Counted from the first letter of the stretch, positions 18,053 through 28,825 are shown. The stretch: DNA of 59,106 nt from Candidatus Helarchaeota ASGARD archaeon Hel_GB_B (GCA_005191425.1 SUPR01000007.1:1-59106); one strand, 5' to 3'. Made by a program: numbers and translations. The notes: generated by a model not told the origin, from the letters alone.

Positions 18053-19195
18053 TTATTTTAATTTCGACCTAATAGCTTCTGCTTGTTCATTATATGTAAT
18101 TGCATCTTTAATATTCTCTAAATAATAAGAGAGTTTTGCAGCTTTTCTTAAATTATTATAAACATTTTGGTATTCTTTATTTTTCCAGAATTTCTTAATC
18201 TGATTAACAGTTGTATTTAACATATCCTCTACTTTTTTACGGTACTGTGGATTTGCTTTTATTGAGTCTATAATATTTTCATATTTTAATCCAGTCTGTA
18301 AAATCATCTCAGATTGTTTTGTATATAATTCAACAGCCTTTTTATCGTTTAATTTTTTGGAAATATCTATAACTTCTTCTAGTTCAGCGATTGCATCCAA
18401 AAACTCAAAATTATTCAATAAAGATTGAATTTTATCTACCATTTCTTTTCTGGCTATTAATAATACTCTTTTTTCTTCTTCAGATAAAATTTTTTTCTCT
18501 TTTTCCGGTTCAATTTTAGTCTCTATGGTATTTTCATTTAATAAAAGATTAGCAGGAATTTTAATGGAATCAATTGAAGTTTTATCTTGTACAGGTTTTT
18601 CTATAGTTATAGATTGTTTTTCAGTATTTTTTTGGAGAGTATTATCAACCTTAATATCTGGTTTTAAATTGTTATCCTTTATTTGCCCATTAGGTTGCTT
18701 TGGTACATTAACTTCTTTTTCCAATGACTCAATATCTGGGCCCATTCTATCAATATTTAAGTCTTTTGCTATTTTCTTACTCAATTTTTCATGCTCTTCA
18801 TACAATTTTGATTTATTATCACTTTTTTCTGAATCTACTGATATTTCTGATGTATTTACAAGTGGTGGATTACTAAAAATAAAATTTGGCTCTCTTTTAT
18901 AAACAATTATTACTCCTTTTTGAAATAATGAAATCAAATATTTTCTGGGTTCCTCTTTTAGTTTATATTTACTGGCTATTCTTTTTATTATTTCGTCCAA
19001 ATAAAAGAAATCTACTTTTTGCTTTTTGAAAATTTTCCGTGCCTCTGAAATAATTATTTTCTCTCTATTTTCTAATTCTAATGTTTTTATTATATTTTCA
19101 TTTATTAAAGTAAGTTTATTTGTTTTCAAGGTATCATAAATTTGTTGAGAAATATAATTATCCAGAGATGAATCAATATCCGAATTTTTATTCAT
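18053..19195 (-). CDS. winged-helix/helical-repeat protein, unknown function
   Basis: 380 residues in three parts. Residues about 45-105 look like a winged-helix domain (I-I-S-E-A-R-K-I-F, then Y-L-I-S-L-F-Q-K-G-V-I-I-V-Y). Residues about 110-235 are charged, Lys/Asn/Asp-rich and probably disordered. Residues about 240-380 are helical with TPR-like spacing (F-L-D-A-I-A-E-L-E-E-V-I-D-I-S; A-A-K-L-S-Y-Y-L). The gene is 28 bp downstream of the zinc-finger/longin-like gene on the same strand, so the products may act together. No enzymatic motif is seen. Domain boundaries are by eye. Confidence 0.6.
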   Translation of the reverse strand: MNKNSDIDSSLDNYISQQIYDTLKTNKLTLINENIIKTLELENREKIIISEARKIFKKQKVDFFYLDEIIKRIASKYKLKEEPRKYLISLFQKGVIIVYKREPNFIFSNPPLVNTSEISVDSEKSDNKSKLYEEHEKLSKKIAKDLNIDRMGPDIESLEKEVNVPKQPNGQIKDNNLKPDIKVDNTLQKNTEKQSITIEKPVQDKTSIDSIKIPANLLLNENTIETKIEPEKEKKILSEEEKRVLLIARKEMVDKIQSLLNNFEFLDAIAELEEVIDISKKLNDKKAVELYTKQSEMILQTGLKYENIIDSIKANPQYRKKVEDMLNTTVNQIKKFWKNKEYQNVYNNLRKAAKLSYYLENIKDAITYNEQAEAIRSKLK

Positions 19196-19222
19196 ATCAA
19201 TTCCTCTGAGAATATTTTCTAG

Positions 19223-21394
19223 TTATAATTGTTTGAAAGTATTATCTGTTATAACACCATTAATTTTTCCTTCATTAATTAAGTTTTGAAGTATTTCAAT
19301 TATTTCTTTTTGTTCTAAGTTTAATTTATTAGCAATTTCGGAAATTTTTAATTCATTAGAACTTAATAATAATTCTCCAATTTCATTCATAATTTGTGGT
19401 TCAGTAACAAATTCGCTTTGATCTTTAGTAAACCTACCAATTCCATCAAGGACCAAATTACTTAATATTTCTATTATATATGTAATATTAACTTCAAAAT
19501 CATGCGCTAATTTGATTAATTTGGTCCTTCCCTTAGTTTCAACTAATCTGAAAATTTTCTGCTGGATTTCTTCTTTTGTTATTGTAGATTTTGCTATTTG
19601 TGGAATAAAAAAGAGGACTTTAGAACCAACTTTGAAGAAATTTTCAATTAATTCTCTAGTTTCTCGAAATGGATGTATATCACCTGTCCATACTGTTAGA
19701 TTATTCTTAAATTTATTTTCAAAGTTCAAAATAAAATATTTAATATTCGCTTTTAATGATGGAGATGGTGATTTTTTACATATAAAAGCTGTTTTAACCA
19801 AATTTCCTTCACTTAGGGCAATAACAAAACCGCCCCATTTTATTTCTTCAAGGGCAGTTTTTTGTGAAGAATCGATTTCAGACCCAAAAGAAGAAATAGC
19901 TTGTAAAAAACCACTAACAAGGTCTGAATCAAAGTTAAGTTCAGAACAAGGATAACTAAATATACAAGAACCTGATTCTTTATGAATTATTAAAACATAT
20001 TGTAAATTCATAGCATCTTCAATTTTCTTGCTTAAAAATTTCGAGGTAGAAGTGCCTTTTTTTATGTATTCAACGATCTGTGATCTCTCAAATGAATCAT
20101 CAACAATTGATCCGCTGATTTTTTCTCCCTCTATCATCTCAATTAACAATTTTTTTACATATTGTTTTGGTATCTTCAATTTATCCGAAAGTTCGTCCAG
20201 TGAAATTTTTTTATAAATTTTCATTACTCCAATAACTTCATTTTCTAAAAAGCGTATAGTTGCAAAACCTTTATCTTGTGTGTAATACCCTTGAACTTGG
20301 TGATTTTTAATGAAATCTCTGATAGTTTCTCGAATAATTGATTCATGAATTTTAAGTCGGCTTGAAATATTATCTATATATATTTTACCTTTTTCATTTA
20401 TTAAATCTAACAACCTAGTTTGCAGTCCTTCGCCAGGAATAATTGTCATCCCGTCTGGGCTATAAAAGGCTTTTATTAAACCGCGTTCTAATGCGATACC
20501 CACAAGCTTCTTGATTTCATTATTTTTTAAGCTATATTTTTTAGAAATCTCAGATACTAAGATTGGTCCTTTTTTAATAAGGTCAATTAATTCATCAATT
20601 AATAAATCATTATTAATAAATGTGTGTATATCAATAAATTTTCCATCAATTTCTGGGGTCTTATTTATTAAATTGACGATTATTAACCGCATAATTCGTT
20701 CATCTAGGTCGACAGCGTCTGCTAATTTCCGTAGATCAATTTTTTCGAGTCTAATTTTATTGATCAAATAATCCTTAAATTCCTGAGTTATACTAATATA
20801 GACCTTAGTAATTGGGTCAATAACACCATTTAACAGTTTTTGAGATTGCAGGTCCTTCAAAAGTGGCAAAACCTTTTCTTTAGGCAATTTAGTTAATTTA
20901 ATGATCATTTCCTGAGTAAATATATCACCGCGCTCCAATGTATCGACCAAACAACCTATACAAAATCGTTCACCCTTCCCTTCAATAATTTTTAAAGGTG
21001 CATTACAGTATCTTAAATCATTCGCTTTTAAGATCCCTTCTTTTCTAGCTTTTTCAATTAATTCTTTTACATCATTGGAAACAATTAAGGGAAATACATT
21101 ATACGAATTCCAATCACAAGCACTGCACTTGAAATATAATTGGTTGGGATCGTCCTTAGTTTTTTTAATAAACAAGCTACTCTTACACTTTGGACATGAT
21201 GTTTTTAATATTATATGACATTTTTTGTCCAAAATATTATACTCAATCATTTTTTCTCGAGTATATCTCATTTTATGCTTTGAGCAATAAAAAACTTCAT
21301 TAGAACCTGTATGATTCCAGCAAAAACTTCTTCCACAATCCTGACACTCAAAAACTACATCAGGATCTCCACATATAGCACATTTTTGCGTCAA
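19223..21394 (-). CDS. zinc-finger, multi-winged-helix protein with longin/Roadblock-like domain
   Basis: 723 residues. The N-terminus has a B-box-like finger (C-A-I-C-G near residue 4; C-x2-C-G-R-S-F-C-W-N-H; Y-C-S-K-H) and a zinc ribbon (C-P-K-C near residue 66; C-S-A-C-D-W near 92). Several winged-helix-like units follow (about 180-240, 265-320, 325-385, 390-445), each with an I-x2-L-x3-L-x-I turn. Residues about 455-590 form an alpha/beta domain starting Y-V-L-I-I-H-K-E-S-G-S-C-I-F-S-Y, which resembles the longin/Roadblock-type domains of archaeal trafficking-like proteins. Two more winged-helix units end the protein. The architecture suggests a scaffold for protein or nucleic acid rather than an enzyme. 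First gene of a two-gene operon. Confidence 0.65.
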   Translation of the reverse strand: MTQKCAICGDPDVVFECQDCGRSFCWNHTGSNEVFYCSKHKMRYTREKMIEYNILDKKCHIILKTSCPKCKSSLFIKKTKDDPNQLYFKCSACDWNSYNVFPLIVSNDVKELIEKARKEGILKANDLRYCNAPLKIIEGKGERFCIGCLVDTLERGDIFTQEMIIKLTKLPKEKVLPLLKDLQSQKLLNGVIDPITKVYISITQEFKDYLINKIRLEKIDLRKLADAVDLDERIMRLIIVNLINKTPEIDGKFIDIHTFINNDLLIDELIDLIKKGPILVSEISKKYSLKNNEIKKLVGIALERGLIKAFYSPDGMTIIPGEGLQTRLLDLINEKGKIYIDNISSRLKIHESIIRETIRDFIKNHQVQGYYTQDKGFATIRFLENEVIGVMKIYKKISLDELSDKLKIPKQYVKKLLIEMIEGEKISGSIVDDSFERSQIVEYIKKGTSTSKFLSKKIEDAMNLQYVLIIHKESGSCIFSYPCSELNFDSDLVSGFLQAISSFGSEIDSSQKTALEEIKWGGFVIALSEGNLVKTAFICKKSPSPSLKANIKYFILNFENKFKNNLTVWTGDIHPFRETRELIENFFKVGSKVLFFIPQIAKSTITKEEIQQKIFRLVETKGRTKLIKLAHDFEVNITYIIEILSNLVLDGIGRFTKDQSEFVTEPQIMNEIGELLLSSNELKISEIANKLNLEQKEIIEILQNLINEGKINGVITDNTFKQL

Positions 21395-21565
21395 CTTTTC
21401 TACCTAAAACGACTGTTATTCCATTTCTTAAATTTCAATTTTATTTATAATACCAACTTTGTTTAATTAATCCAATTTAATGTTAATATGTTTTAGTACT
21501 TTAAATAAAATTTAAGTTCATGTGATAAAGATTTTATTCATATTAAAATTTAAAGTGAAGTAATC

Positions 21566-22870
21566 TTGAATTTAAAATTAGAAAATCTATCAACAAAATA
21601 TCCTAATTTAAAAGTCGAAGACGGTTTATATTTACCTAATTTTGAGAAAAATATATATAAACTTAGAGATACATTTGAAAACTTATTGGAAATAAAAAAT
21701 ACCAAAGATTCTCTGTTGAAATATAATGATATTAAATCATTAATTAATAATCACGATTGTTTTCAACCAAAAAATATAATTCACTTTACAATTGATTCAC
21801 TGGGTATAAATCAACTCATAGAAAAAAATTATTTTTTAAATTTATATAGAAAAAATAATGAAATCATTGAATTATCATCGCTTTTCCCCTCAATCACTTC
21901 TACCATATTAACTTCAATTCATCTAGGTATACCACCTGAAGGCCATGGTGTTTTAGGGCATAAAATCTTTTTTCCAGAACTTGGGTCCATTGTAAACACT
22001 TTAACCATGAGTATCCCTAATGCTAAAGATGATTCTAAAGATGCCATTATTAAAAGTGGTATTAATCCAAAAGCATTATTATGGAAATATGTACCAACCT
22101 CCGCTTATGAATCAGAAAAATATAAACAATATAATTTATTACAATTTGATATTGCAATGACTGGGCTATCTCATTTAATGCTTGATGCCCGAAATGCTAT
22201 TTCTTTTAGAAATTATATTGATGGTTTTGAAAAAATAAAATTGCTATTAAAAAGAAAAGAAAAATTGTATATTCATTTTTATATCGGTGATTTGGATGAT
22301 ATATCTCATGCATATGGACCTTTTAGTTCACAGTTTGAAGAAATTTCAGTTTTAATAGATTTTATTTTCAAAAATTTTATTAAATCAATTGATAGCTCTA
22401 TCGCAAAAGAAACTGTAATGACTATAACTGCAGACCACGGACAAAATACTCTTCATGATGATAAACGAATAATTTTTAATGAAGAAGATATAAACAAATA
22501 TAAGAAGTATTCTAGGGCGCCTATGGGTAAATCCGGCAGAGTCTTACATTTTTATGCAAAAGAAGATAAAATAGATGAACTTAAAGAATTAATTGAAGAG
22601 AAAACTAAGAATTCAGCACTAATACTCACAAAAAAAGATGATTTTAGTCCCCTCTTTGCTACGGAAAATAATAAAGAAAAAATTTTTCAAAGATTAGGAA
22701 ATATCGTTGTAATTTTTAAGCCAAATTATTCCGCTGAAAAACATCACACTTCAAAGGAGGATGAAGCAATAAAGTTTATCATGCATGGTAGCCATGGTTC
22801 TTTGTCGTTGGACGAATTAAAGATACCTTTATTTATCGATAAAATTGAAAATTACCAGAAATCTATTTAA
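21566..22870 (+). CDS. alkaline-phosphatase-superfamily phosphodiesterase/nucleotide pyrophosphatase
   Basis: 434 residues, cytosolic. Metal-binding motifs of the type I phosphodiesterase family are in order: I-D-S-L-G near residue 75, the nucleophile region F-P-S-I-T-S-T near 110, G-D-L-D-D-I-S-H near 240, T-A-D-H-G-Q-N near 290, and a late H-G-S-H-G-S. Two Zn or Mn ions should activate a Ser/Thr nucleophile for phosphodiester or phosphonate hydrolysis. Start is TTG 21566 with GTGAAG about six bases upstream; no better ATG precedes the conserved region. It is divergent from the winged-helix operon. Substrate cannot be told from sequence. Confidence 0.82.
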   Translation: MNLKLENLSTKYPNLKVEDGLYLPNFEKNIYKLRDTFENLLEIKNTKDSLLKYNDIKSLINNHDCFQPKNIIHFTIDSLGINQLIEKNYFLNLYRKNNEIIELSSLFPSITSTILTSIHLGIPPEGHGVLGHKIFFPELGSIVNTLTMSIPNAKDDSKDAIIKSGINPKALLWKYVPTSAYESEKYKQYNLLQFDIAMTGLSHLMLDARNAISFRNYIDGFEKIKLLLKRKEKLYIHFYIGDLDDISHAYGPFSSQFEEISVLIDFIFKNFIKSIDSSIAKETVMTITADHGQNTLHDDKRIIFNEEDINKYKKYSRAPMGKSGRVLHFYAKEDKIDELKELIEEKTKNSALILTKKDDFSPLFATENNKEKIFQRLGNIVVIFKPNYSAEKHHTSKEDEAIKFIMHGSHGSLSLDELKIPLFIDKIENYQKSI

Positions 22871-23112
22871 ATATTAATTTATATTTAATATCGTATATAA
22901 ATAAAGAATAATCCATGTTATTTTTTTTTTAATTCTTTGAATAAGATATTAAAATTAGTCTGCAATTTATTTATGGAATATTTCAACAGATATTTTAAAA
23001 AATTACTTCATTACCAAAAAAATGCTTTAAATATAAAATTCTTTAAATGATAAAATAATTATTAACAATAAGAAGAATTTATCATTTAGAATTAAATATT
23101 GTGCTGATTAAA

Positions 23113-24732
23113 ATGAAGGTATTAAAAGAGCCCGAAGAAGAAAAGGGAAAAAGGATTTTTAGGACTTTATCTGATATTGAAGTTAAAGAGGTCTATACAG
23201 CAGATGATATAAAAGGAAAAGTTGATGAAGCAGAACGACCTGGAAAATTTCCGTATACTAGAGGTATACATAAAGATATGTATAGGGGTAGATTATGGAC
23301 TTTTAGACAATTTGCAGGTTTTGGCACCGCTGAAGATACAAATGCTCGGTTTAAATTTTTATTAGCCCATGGCGAAACTGGACTAAGTACAGCGTTTGAT
23401 TATCCTACTTTATATGGAGTTGATTCTGATGAACCAATGGCATTTGGGGAAGTTGGTAAATGTGGAGTCGCTGTTTCCTCATTACAAGATATGGAGATAC
23501 TTTTTGATGGAATTCCATTGGATAAAGTATCAACTTCAATGACAATAAACGGTCCAGCTATAATTGTTTGGGCATTTTATATTGCTACTGCTGAGAAACA
23601 GGGTGTATCCCAAGAATTGTTAAGAGGTACAATACAAAATGATATTCTAAAGGAATATATAGCTCAAAAATCCTGGATTTTTCCACCTGAGCCATCAGTA
23701 AAATTAATTATAGATACAATTGAGTATGGTACTAAATATGTACCCAAATGGAATACTGTTTCAATATCTGGTTATCATATTCGAGAAGCTGGGAGTACAG
23801 CAGTTCAAGAATTAGCATTTACATTGGCTGATGGCTTGGTATATGTAGATGAATCTATTAAAAGAGGTCTAGATATAAATGCATTTGCTCCTAGATTATC
23901 ATTTTTCTTTAATGCACACAATAATTTCTTTGAAGAAATTGCAAAATATAGAGCAGCACGACGGATTTGGGCAAAAGAAATGAAAAAACGGGGTGCTACA
24001 AACCCAAAAGCTTTATGGATGCGTTTTCATACGCAAACAGCAGGAGTTTCATTAACAGCGCAACAACCTGAAATTAATATTGTCCGAGTAGCAATTCAGG
24101 CTCTAGCAGCTGTTTTAGGTGGTACTCAATCGTTGCATACAAACTCTTTTGACGAAGCGCTTGCACTCCCTACAGAAAAAGCAGTTACAATAGCATTAAG
24201 GACACAACAAATAATTGCTCATGAAACGGGAGTAACCGATACTGTAGATCCACTTGGTGGCTCTTATTATGTAGAATGGCTTACCAACAAAATGGAAGAA
24301 GAAACGTACAAAATATTTGACCAAATAGAGAAACAAGGCGGTGTTATTGAAGCAATTAAAAAAGGTTGGTTTCAAAAAGAAATTGCAGCTGCTTCATATA
24401 AATTTCAACAAGAGTTAGAAAAAAATGAGCGAAAAATGGTCGGGGTTAATTGCTATACTGAAACAAATACAGATGACCTTGACATTCCAGTACTGGAAAT
24501 CGATGAAAAAGTAGAACGATTACAAGTTGAAAGGCTAAAAAAATTAAGAAAAACTCGAAATAATGATAAAGTTGAAAAATATTTGGACATATTGCATAAA
24601 AAAGCTGAAAAAACTAACGAAAATTTAATGCCTTATATTCTGGACTGTGTTAGACATTACGCCACTTTAGGCGAAATTAGAAAAGTATTAGAAGAAGTAT
24701 ATACCCATTATGACCAAATAGAAATATTCTAA
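23113..24732 (+). CDS. mcmA1: methylmalonyl-CoA mutase, catalytic (N-terminal) subunit
   Basis: About 539 residues from ATG 23113 (GTG 23101 is in frame). The family blocks are clear: [55 protein letters not shown], and [10 protein letters not shown]. The protein stops after the TIM barrel, without a cobalamin-binding D-x-H-x-x-G domain, as in archaea where a separate small subunit (mcmA2) carries B12. It interconverts methylmalonyl-CoA and succinyl-CoA. The small subunit and the MeaB-type GTPase are not in the window. Confidence 0.93.
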   Translation: MKVLKEPEEEKGKRIFRTLSDIEVKEVYTADDIKGKVDEAERPGKFPYTRGIHKDMYRGRLWTFRQFAGFGTAEDTNARFKFLLAHGETGLSTAFDYPTLYGVDSDEPMAFGEVGKCGVAVSSLQDMEILFDGIPLDKVSTSMTINGPAIIVWAFYIATAEKQGVSQELLRGTIQNDILKEYIAQKSWIFPPEPSVKLIIDTIEYGTKYVPKWNTVSISGYHIREAGSTAVQELAFTLADGLVYVDESIKRGLDINAFAPRLSFFFNAHNNFFEEIAKYRAARRIWAKEMKKRGATNPKALWMRFHTQTAGVSLTAQQPEINIVRVAIQALAAVLGGTQSLHTNSFDEALALPTEKAVTIALRTQQIIAHETGVTDTVDPLGGSYYVEWLTNKMEEETYKIFDQIEKQGGVIEAIKKGWFQKEIAAASYKFQQELEKNERKMVGVNCYTETNTDDLDIPVLEIDEKVERLQVERLKKLRKTRNNDKVEKYLDILHKKAEKTNENLMPYILDCVRHYATLGEIRKVLEEVYTHYDQIEIF

Positions 24733-24842
24733 ATTTCTTTTAAAAATATTTTTTATTTATTCATCAAAATTTATGAACTAAATTAGGTAATAATTGAAAT
24801 TATTGTAAAAAATAATTAAAAAGTATTCTATTTAGTCAAAAA

Positions 24843-25397
24843 ATGACCAACCTTAAAAATTTTAAATGGTCTCCAATCTGCATTAATTGTAAAGATTGCT
24901 GTTATGACTATGAAATTGAAAACGACCCTTGGAACTTGGGTGTTGAACGGATAGATGAAAATGGAAAATCAATAACTGGTGTGGAGTTTATTAAATATTT
25001 GAAATCTTTAGGAGGAGAGCCCGCTAAAAGAATTAAATATTTAAAATTAGATGAATATGGTTGTATTGAAGTTAAGATTCCACCAGGAAAAACATACAGA
25101 GATACAATTAATTGTATTTTTTTAGATGAAAATAGTAATTGCGTAATACATCCAACACGAATAAATTTGAATTTTGACTTGCGAGGGAAGTTGTGCGCAA
25201 GTTATTTGTGTGAAATAGCTGAATTCGTTAATAAGGAAATGGCATTTTTGAAAAACCATTTAGATAGAATTAAAGAAGCCCAAAACAAGCGATACGGCGA
25301 TAATTCTAATTTAAATTTAATTCAATACCTTAAAAAAATACCAAAAAATAAATTAAAACAAGAGATTTGTAAGATCCTTAAATTAAACCACTTTTAA
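24843..25397 (+). CDS. YkgJ-like CxxCxxCC metal-cluster protein
   Basis: 184 residues. An N-terminal C-I-N-C-K-D-C-C motif (residues 14-21) is followed by N-C-I-F-L-D-E-N-S-N-C-V-I-H-P-T-R and L-C-A-S-Y-L-C, the cysteine pattern of the YkgJ/UPF0153 putative Zn- or Fe-chelating family. The family has no firmly assigned activity. The Arg/Lys-rich C-terminal helix may bind nucleic acid or a partner. It sits 110 bp after the mutase gene, and co-transcription is possible but not shown. Confidence 0.7.
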   Translation: MTNLKNFKWSPICINCKDCCYDYEIENDPWNLGVERIDENGKSITGVEFIKYLKSLGGEPAKRIKYLKLDEYGCIEVKIPPGKTYRDTINCIFLDENSNCVIHPTRINLNFDLRGKLCASYLCEIAEFVNKEMAFLKNHLDRIKEAQNKRYGDNSNLNLIQYLKKIPKNKLKQEICKILKLNHF

Positions 25398-25411
25398 TAT
25401 ATTTTTGAGTC

Positions 25412-26428
25412 TTAAATCATTAATATGTTTGTAAATGAAATTATAATACCTGAAATTATTGGGTTTAAACTGTTATCTGATATACTTATGGATAAATAGT
25501 CTAATACTCCAAAAATAACACAACATATCAAAGAAAATATTATACCCTTATAGACGGGGTAATTGAACATATAAAAAATATATGAAGTAAAAAAACAAGT
25601 AATAATTCCTGCAGTAAGCCCTTCAATTGTTTTATTGTTTTTTTTATTAAAGACTTTTTTACCCCATTTTTTACCAATAACACTTGCTACTCCATCTGCC
25701 ATTATAGCAGAAAACATAGTTCCTACCGCTAGGTATGGATCGGATATTAGAATTATTGGGATAATAACACCACCAATTGTGCTTATATGAGGGCCAATAG
25801 CATTTAATTCTTCCCTTCTTAAGATCTGCATAAATCTTTGTAAAAGACAATAATCATGTCTATACATTCTATAAATTTCAGGGATCATAACAAAAATAAA
25901 TGCTGATAATATCCCTAATAATGCCATAGTTTGAGGTATTAATTCTGGTCTTACATTCATAGGCGGGACATTAAAAAAATCTAATAAAATTCTCAATAGA
26001 TCATAATATAATGTTCCAAATCCAAAATATGGTGGAATTAAAAGAAAACCCAAAAGGTGTAAAGCTTTTCTACCACTCTCTTGATGAATTGTAAAATCTT
26101 TAGAATTTCTCAAGATCAATTCTGAATTTTTTTCTGAATTATTACTATGTTTTACTCGATAAATATAGATCTGTTGTACTCCTATCATAAGTAAAAAAAG
26201 AATTACTAATAAGAAATCTAATGGATAAACAAGAATTAAATATCCAATTTGAAATGATTTAATATAATATAATATAATTGAAGCAATTAGAATAATGGCT
26301 ATAAAGATTGTATTAATAAATCCTTTATTATTCTTAAATCGCTTGGCTCGTATACCTATTATAAATAAAAAGATAATAAAAAAGACGAATATTAAAAGAA
26401 GAGCTAAATGGAAGTTCTCAAAAATCAT
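25412..26428 (-). CDS. CTP-dependent polyprenol/diacylglycerol kinase-family membrane protein
   Basis: 338 residues with about nine membrane spans. The C-terminal half carries the dolichol kinase/phosphatidate cytidylyltransferase-like signature: E-S-G-R-K-A-L-H-L-L-G early, then M-A-D-G-V-A-S-V-I-G-K-K-W-G-K-K-V-F-N and K-T-I-E-G-L-T-A-G, and a late D-N-S-L-N-P. Relatives (Sec59, VTE5/VTE6, archaeal CTP:geranylgeraniol-type kinases) phosphorylate isoprenoid alcohols with CTP, so a role in archaeal lipid or lipid-carrier metabolism is likely. It converges on the YkgJ-like gene and is divergent from the PfkB kinase. Confidence 0.78.
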   Translation of the reverse strand: MIFENFHLALLLIFVFFIIFLFIIGIRAKRFKNNKGFINTIFIAIILIASIILYYIKSFQIGYLILVYPLDFLLVILFLLMIGVQQIYIYRVKHSNNSEKNSELILRNSKDFTIHQESGRKALHLLGFLLIPPYFGFGTLYYDLLRILLDFFNVPPMNVRPELIPQTMALLGILSAFIFVMIPEIYRMYRHDYCLLQRFMQILRREELNAIGPHISTIGGVIIPIILISDPYLAVGTMFSAIMADGVASVIGKKWGKKVFNKKNNKTIEGLTAGIITCFFTSYIFYMFNYPVYKGIIFSLICCVIFGVLDYLSISISDNSLNPIISGIIISFTNILMI

Positions 26429-26674
26429 AACCGTATCATTTCATTTCATAATTTCTTTATAATTCTTATAACCCTATTTTTTTCATATTTATTAAATCGT
26501 AAAGGCTTTTTTAATTTATTAGCACAGATATTTCGTTTTATTTTATGAAAGATTTATTATTATTATGAATTAAAAGGTCTTTAAAAATTAAATCATTCTT
26601 TATAAATCAGAAATTAAAAATGATATTTGATTTAATTAAAAAAATAGTAATCAATTAAAAAGATTTTATATTAA

Positions 26675-27643
26675 TTGGTAAATAATAAACTATTATTTAA
26701 AAGATTGAGAAAATTGACATTTGATTTTGTTATAGTTGGCGATATTAATATAGATATAATAACTAGGCCAATTAGGAAATTAGAAAAAGAAATATCAATC
26801 ATACAAGATGATTTTTATATTTTTCCTGGAGGAAATGCAGCAAATACTGCCCTAGAACTAGCAAAGTTAGGTGCTTCAGTTCATTTTATTGGTGCGTTAG
26901 GAAAAGATCCCATTTCTAAATGGTTAATTGATATTTTAAAGAAAAATAATATTACTTATTCAATTAACATAAAAGACAAACCTTCAGGTATCACTTTTGC
27001 AATCACCCATGATGATGGCTCAAGGACTTTTATCGCAACACTAGGGTCAAATAAAGTGTTAGATATAAGTGATATTGATTTAGATAATATTTCTGCTACC
27101 CACTTTCATAGGGCTGGCTACCTCTGGGCGCCACGATTAATTGGAAGACCTAATAAGGAGTTATTTAAAATGGCAAAGAAAAAAGAAATGGTGACTTCAC
27201 TAGCTTTTTCATGGGATCCCGATAACTGGACAAATAGAGCAATAATGCTACAAAATTTAGATTATTGTGATATATTAATGCTCAATGAAAAAGAATTGAA
27301 AGCTTTAACTGGAGAAACAAAATTAAATTTAGCAAAACGTAAATTAAAAAAATATTATCTTGGACTGACCGTTATACATAGAGGGTCTAAAGGGAGTTTA
27401 ATAATTTCGGAAGATGAAGAGATAATTATTCCTGCAAATAAAATTAATATATTAAATCCAACAGGATCTGGTGATATTTATGACGCTGCATTTCTTTATG
27501 GATATGAAAAAGGCTGGAATTTAAGAGAAATTGGAAAATTTTCTGGAGCTTGCGCAGAAATCCATATACAGAATCCAGACATAAAATATCCTTCTCTAAA
27601 TGACATAGATAAATATTTAAAATCTAATTTAATTTTTGATTAA
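26675..27643 (+). CDS. PfkB-family carbohydrate/nucleoside kinase
   Basis: 322 residues with the ribokinase fold. G-D-I-N-I-D-I is the first strand, G-G-N-A-A-N-T-A-L-E-L-A-K-L-G is the N-terminal signature, and N-P-T-G-S-G-D-I-Y-D-A is the C-terminal signature with the catalytic Asp and anion hole. The usual A-G-D-x-F is G-S-G-D-I-Y here, so Ser replaces Ala. The lid motif T-R-P follows strand one. It phosphorylates a sugar, nucleoside or related alcohol with ATP; the substrate is not deducible. Start is TTG 26675, with no in-frame ATG before the conserved core. Confidence 0.83.
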   Translation: MVNNKLLFKRLRKLTFDFVIVGDINIDIITRPIRKLEKEISIIQDDFYIFPGGNAANTALELAKLGASVHFIGALGKDPISKWLIDILKKNNITYSINIKDKPSGITFAITHDDGSRTFIATLGSNKVLDISDIDLDNISATHFHRAGYLWAPRLIGRPNKELFKMAKKKEMVTSLAFSWDPDNWTNRAIMLQNLDYCDILMLNEKELKALTGETKLNLAKRKLKKYYLGLTVIHRGSKGSLIISEDEEIIIPANKINILNPTGSGDIYDAAFLYGYEKGWNLREIGKFSGACAEIHIQNPDIKYPSLNDIDKYLKSNLIFD

Positions 27644-27665
27644 ATAATAATGAAAAAATTAAAGA

Positions 27666-28415
27666 TTAAATTAAAATAATTTTTAAATTCACGAATTCGG
27701 TATCCGGTATGAAAGGTTCTCCCCATTTTACTCTTCCCATCTCACCACTCATTTTAGCAGAACTAATTGCCCATGTTTTTACTCGTTCCAACATTTCTAA
27801 TTGACTTTTATATACTTCTTCAAATATTTCCATCTTCTTAGCCCAATAATCTGATATATCACAAACAATTATTTTATGGCCAGTTTCTACATTAATAAAT
27901 TTACAAGATAAAGTTTCATAAAAATAATATCCAAATGGTATCCATTCCTTCCCTGCACCTCCATAAGCTCGCCCCTGTGAATGGTATACTGCTTCTCGCG
28001 CAATTAAAGCTGTATTGCGATGTGTCCTATGTGCATCAAAAGGGTGTGGAGCTAAAATTATAGTAGGTCTAAGGTCTCGAATTATTTCAGTAAACATTTT
28101 GACATATTTTCTAGATGGCTCTATCTCGTCAAACTCCAAAAAAATTGTCTTGTCCACGCATAATAGTCGAGTTGATTTATCCAACTCCTTTTTACGAATT
28201 TCTCTTATTTTATTCTGGTATTCATCTTTTGAATATCCACCCAGACCACTTGATACAACTACAACATATATTTTACTGCCCCAATTCTTATATTTCAAGA
28301 TTGTTCCCCCAGTTGATAATAATTCGTCGTCTGGGTGGGGCGCAAATACCAATATTGAATCTGGTACCACTACAGGTAATTCAATCCCATTCGAATCTAT
28401 ATTAATTATTTTCAT
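27666..28415 (-). CDS. PIG-L/LmbE-family deacetylase
   Basis: 249 residues. The Zn-binding/catalytic motif A-P-H-P-D-D-E (residues 25-31) and the later A-P-H-P-F-D-A-H-R-T-H-R-N motif define the family of N-acetylglucosaminyl de-N-acetylases acting on GlcNAc-linked lipids, mycothiol or bacillithiol precursors and similar compounds. In archaea such genes often serve glycolipid or thiol cofactor synthesis. It converges on the PfkB kinase 22 bp away. Substrate is unknown. Confidence 0.86.
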   Translation of the reverse strand: MKIINIDSNGIELPVVVPDSILVFAPHPDDELLSTGGTILKYKNWGSKIYVVVVSSGLGGYSKDEYQNKIREIRKKELDKSTRLLCVDKTIFLEFDEIEPSRKYVKMFTEIIRDLRPTIILAPHPFDAHRTHRNTALIAREAVYHSQGRAYGGAGKEWIPFGYYFYETLSCKFINVETGHKIIVCDISDYWAKKMEIFEEVYKSQLEMLERVKTWAISSAKMSGEMGRVKWGEPFIPDTEFVNLKIILI

Positions 28416-28825
28416 AAGATTTAATATGAAACTGTTTATTTAAAACTTAAAGGTAAAATATCAAGTTTATAAACAACTCTTAATCTATTTCTTACTTTTA
28501 CTAAATATATTATTATAAAATTTCTTCAAACTTTTATTTATGAACGCGTATATTTTATGAGATTTCAATTTTAATGGCGTATTTTAGAATTAAAATTTAA
28601 TTCTTGTAAAGTTTCTTGTTATGAATATTCTATTACTTCTCTTTATTTATTTAATAGAGTAGTTTGTTTAAAAAATGATTTTATATTATGAAATTGTTTT
28701 AATTGGTATTATTTTTGTTATAATAAAGAAAATAATTGTCAATTAAACTTGTAATTGTAATCAAAATTCATAAATTTTAATTTATACAAAAATTAAAAAA
28801 TTTAAATCAATCATAAAAAAAAGGA
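28416..28825. other. intergenic region, no gene seen
   Basis: AT-rich spacer between the PIG-L gene (its promoter side) and the 3' end of the CheY gene. No tRNA, convincing repeat or reading frame was found. Confidence 0.5.
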
